Assembly: GCF_905475395.1 (NCBI RefSeq)
Contig: NC_058337.1
Location: forward strand, 12,202,983 to 12,266,982
Source of the DNA: Chrysoperla carnea
Taxonomy: Eukaryota; Arthropoda; Insecta; Neuroptera; Chrysopidae
DNA: 64,000 bases
Reading direction: 5' to 3'
Positions 12,553 to 24,200 of the stretch are shown here, piece by piece. The translations under genes were made by a program, and so were the position numbers. The notes under the pieces are model-generated. The model saw nothing but the letters and a program-made list of their open reading frames with translations. It did not search any database and was not told where the DNA came from. Numbering within the stretch: position 1 is the first letter of the stretch; each line of letters opens with the position of its first letter.

Positions 12553-12845
12553 AAATTTTCAAAGCATCTTCGCTAAAAACCCGTATAATATCGCAAACAA
12601 GAATTTTCCACAGATTTTCCGGGTTAAATTTTTTGTTTGTTTTACTTATCAAATTCGTTATCAATGACCAAAAAATAATCAAAAACGATACATCACACGA
12701 TCGAGCAATCACATTTTTCCGAAAATTTTCACGTTTTTTCAAAAATGTTCAGCATTTTTCACAAATTGTCACACATTTTCTCTTTTTTGAGTTAAAAATC
12801 GTTATCAACGTGCTAAAAAACATACAAAACGATATAAAACTCTGA
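12553..12845. repeat. degenerate two-copy tandem repeat
   Basis: TTCGTTATCAATGACC near 12655 and ATCGTTATCAACGTGC near 12798 begin similar blocks about 143 bp apart, both followed by A-rich sequence ending ACGATA. The overlapping ORFs on both strands are low-complexity chance frames. Confidence 0.4.
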
Positions 12846-12976
12846 ATATTTTCCTTAAATTAAAAAAACCGGCGAATTTTCTCGATTTTCCACTGTCACG
12901 GGTGGTTCTTTAAAGGTAGTAAAACAGGGGATTTTAAAGTGGCTAAATGTTCCTAAGAATGTAAAAAACATATAAC

Positions 12977-13214
12977 CAGGGGCGTAGGAACGAAATTTTT
13001 GCTGGGTGGGCAGGTTCGAAATTTTTTTTTTGCTGGGTGGGCAGAAAGGTCAATTGTTAGTGAAAAACTATTGTTTTGCCCTTAAAATTATCCTACACGA
13101 AATTTTAATAGAGCAATAAAATTTTTAATCTCTTCAACAAAGGGGCATGGCCCACCCAGGGAAATTCCTGGGTGGGCAGCTGCCCACCCTGCCCATACAG
13201 CTCCTACGCCCCTG
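12977..13214. mobile_element. hAT-type MITE with 8-bp target duplication
   Basis: The element begins CAGGGGCGTAGGA and ends TCCTACGCCCCTG, a 13-bp perfect terminal inverted repeat. It is flanked by CATATAAC at 12969-12976 and again at 13215-13222, the 8-bp duplication typical of hAT elements. The 238-bp interior is non-coding and has GCTGGGTGGGCAG repeated at the left and CCTGGGTGGGCAGCTGCCC at the right. It must have been moved by a transposase encoded elsewhere. Confidence 0.92.
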
Positions 13215-13222
13215 CATATAAC

Positions 13223-15207
13223 AAACCACAATTTTGTTACATAGAGCTGTTAAAACCGTTTTTCCTTATTAGACTCTCAAACCCCTCTGACAGACTCGAT
13301 TATTAATAACTTTGTTACTTTGACTTTGGGTTTTATGACGAAAGTTACAGAACCAAGGTTGTAGAAAATTTAATTTGCACACAAAAAAATGTTTGTGCAA
13401 CGAATAGTTTCCTCTATATCGTGTAACAAATCATTCGCACCTCTTTTTATAAGATAAGGACCACAGGACAAGAGTTACAACCCCATATCATGGATTTAAC
13501 TGTAGGTTCATTAACACCCTCTTCACTTCAAAAAAATAAAATTGCGTCCTCTAACTTTTGCAACTCCAAATGTAACTTTTCAATGGACTATTTCTGTTTT
13601 TAATTAAGTTTACTGTGAAAAACAAATGACAAACTGACTGTCATTATATATTTTTAATTTTACAAAAATGAATGAGCATGTTATTTACAGTTTAAGTAAC
13701 AAATTTTTGTTGTGTTTTAATGAAAAATAAACACATTAAAATATAATTAATTATTTCAGAAATATTAATATAACAACAAAAATTATCGTTGCATTGTTGT
13801 GATTCCTTCGAAAGTTGATATTTTAGAAATGTATTTTTGAATGCTTGTTTGTTTAATATATATTGCGATTTATAAAATAAAATCATTTGACTTTCATTTT
13901 ATAAGCAACCGATGGCACTAATGGTAAGTGAAGCTTTTTTTCCTACTTCATCTTAAAGCATCGAACACAGTAAAAGATTCTAAAACTTTGATCTCGGGTT
14001 TTAAACTTTATATTAACAGGAATCAATGATGATATTTTATTTTTCACTGAGTAGCCTGTCAGTAATGAGATTATAAGTATTCTCTACCGTCTTCACAACT
14101 ATGAACTAAGAATCTATCAAAATAAAAGTAGTTCCGACTGAAATGATACTGCTGATTAAAATTATGTATAGTAATTCAAACAACCTATAATAATAGTCTA
14201 AGAGGTGGTAAACAATTTGTAGGGGCTCGAGGCACTGCGGAAAACTTTGTAATTGTCCTAGAAGGACCCATAAATAAGATAGTGGAGGTCTGGTTGAAGG
14301 AAAACGGCACCCTACCAACCCTTGAATTTTCTTTTAAGAGAAATTTCTTTATTAAAAAAATATTTTGAGGCATTTTGAAATTTTTATATCCTTAAGTTAG
14401 ATCAATACGATATCAAAAAGCCAGACTAATCAGTCGGGTCTACATATTAACCAGACTGTTGCAAGATGGTTTTTTAAACCTATACAAGAAATGTTCTTGA
14501 GGCACTTTGGGATTTTTGGGGAGTAATTAATCCCAAAAAGCTAGACATTTTGATGGAACAACATTTCACCTGCCAGATAATCGAGAAAGTGTGGGTGAAC
14601 AGCACTATGCATACCTTGAAATGCGAGAGAGAGCATATATTGGCTGTGCCACTCGCTCAAGGTTACTGCGACGCGATTGGCTCTTGCGAGACTCACATTG
14701 ACCATTGTGTAATAGTAACTTTAACAATGAAAATGACGCAGCATGGGCGTCAGGCCCATACCCAATACTGTAATATTACTAATGCTAACATAGATACTGT
14801 CTTGGTAGAACTAGACAAGGTATGCTCGATGTAGGACGAGTTTTGGTTCAGTAGGTGCATGTACCCAGTCGACGCCATTTTAGCTTTTTCCCGCTTCCTG
14901 ATTCAAATGTTGTAAAAAACATGAATACGTTTGTGTGAACAATCCTTGTGTGAAAAGTAGTTCCTGACAATGAATAAATAATTAACTAATTAATTAATGT
15001 GTGGGATTAATTAATCTTGGTTATTTATAAACAACACCTCTTATAGTGTCTTATCCTCTTTCTTCCTTCAAGTATCAAAATAAATTAAAAATTATACTTT
15101 TATGAAAAGTTTACTTATTACAATCCTTATTATTAAAGAGCGACCTCTTAGTGGTTTTCTGCCGATGAATGTAATTCATAAAGTGATTTGAGAATTTGTT
15201 ACAGAAA
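13223..15207. other. intergenic region upstream of CEP78
   Basis: No clear gene. A less AT-rich patch at 14550-14900 contains a 94-codon frame (14550-14834, plus strand) of unrecognised sequence and the CCAAT-type element GCGATTGGCTC near 14674. It could be promoter-proximal sequence or a repeat remnant. TTTGTTACAG just before 15205 resembles a splice acceptor, so the CEP78 5' UTR may be split, with a non-coding exon somewhere in this interval. Confidence 0.4.
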
Positions 15208-18200
15208 ATGCCACCAAAAGAGAAACGCAAAGTAAGCCACTTGTTTTATGTAGCCTATGCAGACATATGTAAACGACATAATTATCAACCGCTTTCCTTG
15301 TTTAAACCATCAGCAACGTCAAACAAAGCCATATTGGATATTTGTATCGATCGCATTAAATACGATGAATGGATACCAATATTACATGCTTTAAGTCATG
15401 ATAATAGTCTACATTTTGTGGCGTTTCGATGTCGTCAACATCCGAAAAAAAGTAAGTTTACATTTTCTTATTGTTTTCTTCATTTAATTTGTTTATTCTA
15501 GTTGCAGAAAATGTGGATACAGAACAAAAAGTACGTCAAGCAGCAAACTGTACAAGAATTTCAATTTTAACAAAATTTGTTTTAGAACGTTTAATTGATG
15601 CAATTATAAGCTTAATTTCACAATCTCAATTTATTACTGTGTTAATATTGGAAGGACTGCCTCTATCACCGGAATTGGTTCAAAACCTTGCAAGAGTAAG
15701 TTTTGTTGTTGGAATTAAAGCATATAATATACTACAGGGTCCGTTGTAAGTGACATGGAATTTTTTCAAAGGGTGTTTAGGGGATGAAATTCTAAGACGA
15801 AAAGTTCTTGGACATTTTTACACCCGACTCATCGATATGACGGGGAATGGACGCAGTGGCAGCAGTGATACGTGAGGGGGGCTAGCTCTCCCCACTACCA
15901 CCGTAAAGTGAGTCAATCTAATGCGTTCTAACTCCGATAGATAGTGGTGGGACACGTATCACAGCTGCCGCCTCGTCGTTTCTTATTTGTTCTCCCGCCA
16001 TTTCTTATTTGTTTATATTAATTTTGATAAATAATTAACTACTATGAAAAAAACGTCCCTGCCTGAGACAAATTATAATGATTGCAATACCGTAATATTA
16101 ATAAATGGCAGAGGTTACTGGAAATGTCTTAGAAGAAAAGAACATGAGTGTCGGTTTCCTCACAAAAACGGCATGAGTGTGTTTTTTGATGGCCGACTCT
16201 AGATATTCACTAAAATAGTGATAGGTATATAGTTAAAAACTTATGTTTACCAGCGGACAATAACAGAAAAACGTTAATAATATATTACTCCGGCGGCTCC
16301 AACGAATCTCTGGTTAGTTGAATTAGAAAACAAATTATTTCTCAAATGATTGTTAAAAATTTATTCATTTCGATACAAAAAAAGAAATATTTACGGTTCG
16401 CTGAAGTCATCGCTTTTTTAAAAGCATCAGTATGTACGGACTTATTTCATATTCATTTTATTTAAATGAAGTAACTTTTATCAATTTTAAGGGAGAAAAG
16501 CTTTTCTCTATATCGAAAAACGAGAAATTAGGTCCTTTGATTACTAACACCCAACTCTCTGAAATCGGCGGATATTCGAGCTAGGTGATCCAGGTACAAA
16601 CAAATTTGTTCCCCATTTTAGGATACTTTAGCGTCCTGTCTTTCGTTCAGAAGTCCGTGGAATAAAATTTAGATAGCTAGTATATCTAAAAAACACTGAT
16701 ACCCTTTTTCTCCACAGTTTCAGTATTATAAACACTTAACAATAATTGTTACATCTACGAATTCTTTAGTCGTCTCGTGTCATTTATCTCTGTTCTCACA
16801 CATTTACAGTTCAAGTGCTGTTTCACGAGTAAAGAACCCATTAATAATATATTATTCTTCCTACGCAAGTATTATGATAGTTCAAGTGATATATGCTGCA
16901 TCGTGACATCTTTTTTTACTTCTAGACATAATGTTTGTACAACTTATCGAATAATAAAAAATAAAACATGATGAGAATTGTTTTTATACCATGAACATAT
17001 GAAATATATCAAAGTATATTAAGTTTAACCCCAAGTTTGTAACGCCTAAAAATATTGCTGCTACGAACAAATTTTTTTGTATAGGCGTTCATAAAATCAC
17101 CTAATTAGTTTATTACCGGTAGTCCGTCCGTATGTCTGTGGACACGATAACTCAAAAACGGAATGAGATATCAAGCTGAAATTTTTAAAGCATGCCCAGG
17201 ACGTAAAAAGTGAGGCTAAGTTGGTAATTGAGCAACAGAGTTCAATTTTATCTTGTAAACCGTTATTATTTTTTTATAAGAAACAAATTTTACTTTTAAA
17301 CTTTTGTTCTATATATCTTGAACGATTTACAAGATGGGTCTTTTTCATTTGATTAAATTAGCAAAAAATTACCCTTTTTATACCATGTATATATGAAATA
17401 TACATAGTATATTAGGTTTAGTACCAAGTTTGTGATGCTTAAAAATATTGATGATTCGAAAAAAATTTTGGTATAGGTGTTCATAGAATCATCTAATTAG
17501 TCCATTTTCGGTTGTCCGTCCGTCCGTCTGTGAAAAAACGAAAAAAGATATCAAGCTGAAATTTACAGAGCACTCATGTAAAAAGTCAGGTCGAGTTCGT
17601 AAATGAGCAACATAGGCCAACTATGTCTACGGACCCATCTTGTAAACCGTTAGAGATAGAACAAAAGGTTAAATGTAAAAAATGTTCCTTATAAAAAATA
17701 AACAACTTTTGTTAGAAACTTTTTTTCGTAAACGTCACTGTTTATCTGTGGGGGCGCAAATAAAGATACAACTTTCGTAACCATTTTCTCCAAAATTTTA
17801 AAAGCTAGAAAGTTGAAAATTTGCAGGTAGCTTCAACTATTGATCTTGTGAAACATTCTCGAAAAACGAAAAAAAAAATCTAGAAAATTTTCGAAATTTT
17901 CAAAGACTAAATAAATGGCGTCCCAAAGGCCGCCATAATTGTGTTGGTTTTTAGACTTTTCTAATTTATAAAAAAATAATGCAAGCACTGATATTCAACA
18001 CTTTCTATACAGGGTGTTCCAACAATTAACTCAGTCAATTGTTTGTTTTCACTTGTTTTATTCTTGATTGTTGCACTGATAATTTTGTAGTGATATTTTT
18101 AAATTAAATAATTCCAAATTAATCACATAAAGAACTTAGATAGGACATTTTAGTAGAAATAGGCTAGCTCCATTTCCTAGCTTTATTATTTGTCAGTTTG

Positions 18201-21200
18201 GACATCTTATAATAATATTCCTACAAAAAAACCCATTGTAAGATTCCTCGTGATTTTTCCGAGCCGAATTGGGAGTCACTGACCTTTTTTTCTAAACCAT
18301 TATCTAACCATTAATTATTGGGGAAATAAAGTCAATATGGCAGTCATAAGCAAGATTAAATCTTAAATTGTAGTGGTATTTGAAATGACTAGACCGTTAA
18401 TAAAAAAAACTTTTAACAAAAAGAAAACCGACTTCAAAAGAATAACTTTTCCAAAACAAATTAAAATGCACTAAAAAGTAAAAAACTAACGATAATATAA
18501 TGTAGTTAAAATTATTGTTATTTTTGGAGTGTATGTCAGCCAAGGAAACAACTCTGACAGAACAGTTTGCTACATTAGTTTGGCTGACACCGACTCCAAA
18601 AATAACAATAATATTAACTACATTATAATTAATTAATTTTCTAGAGTTTAGCAAAAAATACAACGATACAACATTTAAATTTACAACATTGTTTAGTTGG
18701 TGATGAAGGATGCGAAATATTGGGCAAAACAATACGTCATGTATCAAATATTACAACGTTAGACGTGTCAAATTGTAATTTAACGGCTGTTGGTGTTGAA
18801 CATTTGGCTGAACTAATAAAATATCAAAAAATTAGCAGGTAAATAAGTATTAATTGTTTTTACTCGAATGTGATAAAAACAAATTGAAGTAGTATTATGT
18901 GGCAAATGTATTATACCGGGTGTAAAAAAGACTTGAAATAATAATAAGTAATGAAATGAGGCTTATTCAAAATGATAACACTTCCACTTCTGTGCGGGCG
19001 CATATATTCTATCGTTTACTAAGTACAGAAAAAAACACTTATTTTGGGCGCCCACGCAAAGTGACCATGTATTATTATTTTGGACAAGCCCATTGATTTT
19101 GACTTTAGCTAGGTAACAGTTTGGCGGCACTATAGTGCTATTATGTACTAAAATACACAGCTACAAAAAGCTATAGTACAAGAGCCAGAGTTCCTAAGAT
19201 TTTTTCAGAGTTTCTAAGATTTAGTAAGACGTATTCTTTCTTTAAATATTTGAATCACCAGGGTTGCCTTAAAAAATTTAAATTGCTTTTACCATCGCGC
19301 ATCTTGCTCTCAGGTGTAATATATACTTCATAAAATATTGAAGTGTAAAATTTCTTTTCTTTATGTATAGATATAGTGAAAGCTGGAAACAAACATTACG
19401 ATATCGAGAACCAGATTTAGATGGTATGCGCGGATTGCGACGGTTAACTTGCAATAATAATCCAGACATTGGTGATGAGGGTCTCATGACTGTTTGCGAA
19501 GTGTTGCAGGTATAATTTTTACATGTTTTAATTACATGAAGTTTTTACAACCTAATAAACAACTGTGGAAAATTTCAGAGATGCATTAATTTTTTCTTTT
19601 TTGCCATGATATTTTATTTAATTTTGTTGTACTACTAGAAACTTTCCATAGAAATGATTCATAATTTTGGTTTTATGTAACCGTTTTTTAGTTTTTAGAT
19701 TTGGAAAAGGCATTTGAATATCTTTTATTATATGTACCTATATAATAACTATTTTCTTTTTGGATATTTAATTTAATCGTACTACATTTTCTTCCTTTTA
19801 ATTTGGTATCTATATTTATATGCCGATACGATTTTGCCCTAATATTTTTGGCAAAATCTCGTACATTTTTCAAAAAGATTTATTTGATCCTTGCCAAAAA
19901 AGCAAAAATTTATATATATCTTAGAAAATTTTCCGTTCTTTAAATTGATTTTCTGCTAAGAACTTCACTAATATAGTCAATCATTGATTCATTTAGTGAC
20001 GTCCTTTCTTCTTACTTATCATTTCTACGCTAGCAATAAAGACAATGGCAACTTTAATGATAAATTCACCACATGCTATCCTTGCTTTATGTTTTAGGAT
20101 GATTTATGGATGAAAGCCATAGATTTTCAAAATTGTGGTTTAACAGATACATCAATAGAAAAATTAATATCTGTTCTAACATATAATGGTATAATGGATA
20201 TTGCTGATATTCGACGGAATACAAAAGTATCACAAAAACTTTTACAAAACGTTATGGTGTTATTATGCAAAAACAGTGAAATGACTGGAGATAATAATAA
20301 TAATAATGAAAATAAATATCAATGGTTAAGTACAACATCAACATTGAATAGTTCTAGTGTTATTATGGCAAGCTGTAGTGGTGTAAATAATGGCGCGCTT
20401 AGTATAACATCACAAAATGGTCGAAATCATGGTTTATCAAGCTCACAATTGTTAAATCTAAATATTTCAAATGTGATTAGTAATTGTCCACGTACATGTA
20501 AATCACAAATAGATGCAAGTATTAAGAAAAGTAATACAACTACTGGTAATACACTAATGATGCCAATAGGACGTCGTTTATCAGAGACAGCAACAACAAG
20601 GTTTGTGTCCAATAGTTATAGTCATAATAGTTTTACTCGTGAGTCCGAATAACAGCTCCGATTATTTAAAATCAGAAACATTCCAGAGGAGGGAAATAAT
20701 CTGGAGGGGGAATAGGCAATGTTGCAACCGATACGACGCCCAGCCTAAATCGCTAATGATAGAAGTTTCAAATTTCGAGGAGATATTGATTTTATATTGT
20801 AGGTGTCACATAAGAAAGGATTTTTTGAAATTCATCCCCTAAAAGGATGAAATAGGGGATGAAAGTTTGCATGGAAATATATACAAACAGTCATTTTAAA
20901 AATTCTTTCATCTATAGAATGCTAAATTATCAGCAAGTGACTTGGTCGTATTTTCTTTTAAAAATTATTAAGGATTCGAACTAAAATTACAATAGTGAAA
21001 TAGTGAACAATAGGGAAGCTAAGAGAGTTGAAGAGTATAAAGTGAATTACTGCTAGTTATTTATATTGTTTAAACAATATTTGTGCAACTTATATAAATA
21101 ATTCACTATTGCGTGATTTTTTTCCACAAAAAAATGTATTTTTACATAATAACAATAAAAATGGATTATTAATTTTGGCGCGGAACTCTAACTTTTGTGA

Positions 21201-24200
21201 AAATAAAATGCAACCCATATTAATTGGGTGATAATGTACACATTATTCTATATGTGTAGGAATTTTTAAAATCGGTTGAATAGAGAGCTCAAAAATGATG
21301 ATTTGTGTATATTTTCATACAACATTTTCTCGATATTTGAAACTTCTATCACTAGCGATATAGGCTCTATCACGACTGATATATCGACGATAAACCAGCT
21401 ACGAAGGTTTTAATTTCTGTCGGTAAGATATAATTTTAAGACTTTTGCATTCTGAGGCCATAACTCCAGAAACGGATTTAAAACGGCATCAGAATGCAAA
21501 TACAATTATTAGCATTAATTATAATAGAACGCAATATTTTTATCAATTAAAATGCTTCCGTTCCCAAATTCAAGTTAGAATTCGGCTTATTTAATATTAA
21601 GAGAGTGACCGAAAGGAAGCATAGTAATACTAAAATTATTCCTTTCGATAAATGAATATAGAAAATATGATGAGTTGATAAATTACAATAAAATTTGTTT
21701 TCTAAAACTTTGCTTTTGCTCAATGATACTTACTTTAATCATTGAAACATATTTATTGATAATTAGTTGTAACTCGCCAACTGGCGATAATATTTCGTAC
21801 TAATGAAAATCAGAAGACCCCAATTCTTACCATTTTTTAAGATCAATAAATAAATCAAATCAGATAAATCCCGCCAACTGGCGACAAAAATTTGTACTAT
21901 TAAACAGGAAGTGGAATACTTTTTCAGTAGTTACAATTTATACCACCTTATTACTTACCATTTATCAATTATGTTTAAAAAAATTTCAGAAGAGCGAGAG
22001 ATGTTTGGACACCAATAAAAGTACCAGCTATTGTTGACTGTAAACCAACTGTTGCAGAACAATTAAAGCAGGCAAGGTAAATTTTAAAAGTAAAATTGTC
22101 AATTGAATTGAATTGTAAACTTCAAGAAATATTTTTTAAAATTTTAGAAACAGAATACAAGAATTAGAAGCTCAATTAGAAGATGAGAAAAACGAAAGAC
22201 AGCGTGTTGATATGTTAAATGTTCAATTACACAGTCAATTAATGGAAGTAATTGGGCGTTCTGGAGGTGATGTACAAAATTCGCAAAAAGATGGTTGTGT
22301 ATATGTCAAAAAAGATGTTTTAGAAGAAATATATCAAGCATTTTCGGATATTTTTAATACATTACCGACAGCTAGGTAATTTTTTCAAATTTATCAGTAG
22401 TGCGGAAAATGATAAATTAACTGCAATGTGATCGTTTTTAGAGTTTGCTTTTATACTTGTATGAAAAACAATCCAAGAGGCTGGGATGTTCGTAAAGTTT
22501 ATTTATAAAGAATGAAAAAACGAGTGAATTAGATTTTTTTCGATTTGTTTGTTACTCCGGAAATTTATTGCTTCAGTTATCGGGATCCATACCGTGGTTC
22601 GAATAATAAAAATGCGCGTGTAATTATACCATTTGATCTGTAGTTGTATATAAGTGGCTCATCACTTGTACATTACTTGAAGTTGTACACATTCGATACA
22701 GCACGCATCACAAAGAGTACATGATGCGGGAGCGGACTGCAAAATCACCTTGCCCATTGATAACCGGTTCAAACTTTGTAATAAAGCGGCAATCAAGTCC
22801 CCAAAAACAATGGGCTATGGCAATCCTACCAGACCGGAGGAGGAGGAGAAAATTTGTAACGCCATATTGAGATACCAACTTTACCCATAAAGTAATATAT
22901 TCTTCCTATAGAAATGTTTGCGTATCTCTTATTATAAAAGCACCCCCTTAGATACTCTTATAGAAAAAGTACAAAACGAGTGAATGAAAGCTCCTTTTTT
23001 ATCTGCTGACAACGCTCATCGATATACATATTTGTATCAGTTTGGCGTTCCTCTTTATATTATTAAATACATAGTAGTTAAAATGTCAGCCAGTGTTGGC
23101 CAGCAAAATATTATGCATTTGAAAACGCAAACGCAATAAACGCTTGAGGATGTATGAGCATGACAACAATGTTTGATTTAAAGGCTCAAAATTTGTTTAT
23201 AAGTAGTTTTTTACTCAAAGAATGTGTGGTTAACATTTTAGCTTAGGTATACGTACAAATTTTTAAGAAAAAAATTTTTGAAATCGATATAAAATACATC
23301 TTCTCAGGATAAATCTTATAAAACGACATATTTGGAAAGTTTAAAAATTGTCACTTGGATCGAAAAAAAAAATTTTTAAAAAAACTTTTTAATAGAAAGT
23401 AAACATATTATAAATGACATAGAAAAGAAAAAATCAAGCGTTTCCATCCATATAAGGGTAAATTTAGGGTTGAAATTACATTTATCTTATTTTCAACTTT
23501 TATGAGGAATTTCACTCCTGTATCTGCCTTGGTTTTCGAAATATCGAAAGCTGAATAATTAAAGAACATTTTCAAATTTTTGAAAATTATACCAAAAAAT
23601 TGTATACTTACTTTTCGTCCTATATCGTCAAGTTATAACATAATACACTATCAAAATTGAAAATGTATTTTTTATTTGTTTTCCTGAAATTACTTGATCA
23701 TAAACTCTCATACATCCTTAAACGTTTATAAAATTTTTATATCATGTTTATACTATTAATTTTTTTCAGATGTAACGGGAAAGTAAAAAATAATCTGGTA
23801 TTTACTAAATTACAAAGTATAATTGAAGAATCACCACCAAATTCGGTAGGTAACGCATTTTATGAACACGAATAGTTACAAAAATACTAAACAAATTCGA
23901 TACAAATCGAATTTAAAAATATTTTAAGTATTATTTTTCTAAGAAGTCCGTATAAATGGGGTTATAAAATTTTCTACTTACGGTTTTTAGCTACGAAAGC
24001 TCTTTTAAGCCTTGTATAGCCTCCAAAATCCATTACAAATTTTCCTATTTCACTCCAGTAAACAAGGATTAAACCTCTAAATACGTTCCTATGGCTCCGA
24101 TTGATTTGAAAATTCCACGATAAGTAAATAAGACTCCAAGAAACAAAAGCTATATGATTCCGAGTAGTGCCAGAGGATGGTAAAAACTCATTCTAAAGAG

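Noticed and set aside
14550..14834. 94-codon frame upstream of CEP78
   Set aside because: Cys/His content hinted at a finger, but spacing fits no zinc-finger pattern and there is no gene context.
18397..18747. 116-codon minus-strand frame
   Set aside because: It runs through the hairpin MITE and antisense to CEP78 exon 3. The sequence is Asn/Val/Phe-rich with no domain.
20427..20612. Minus-strand frame opposite CEP78 exon 5
   Set aside because: A shadow of the real coding exon.
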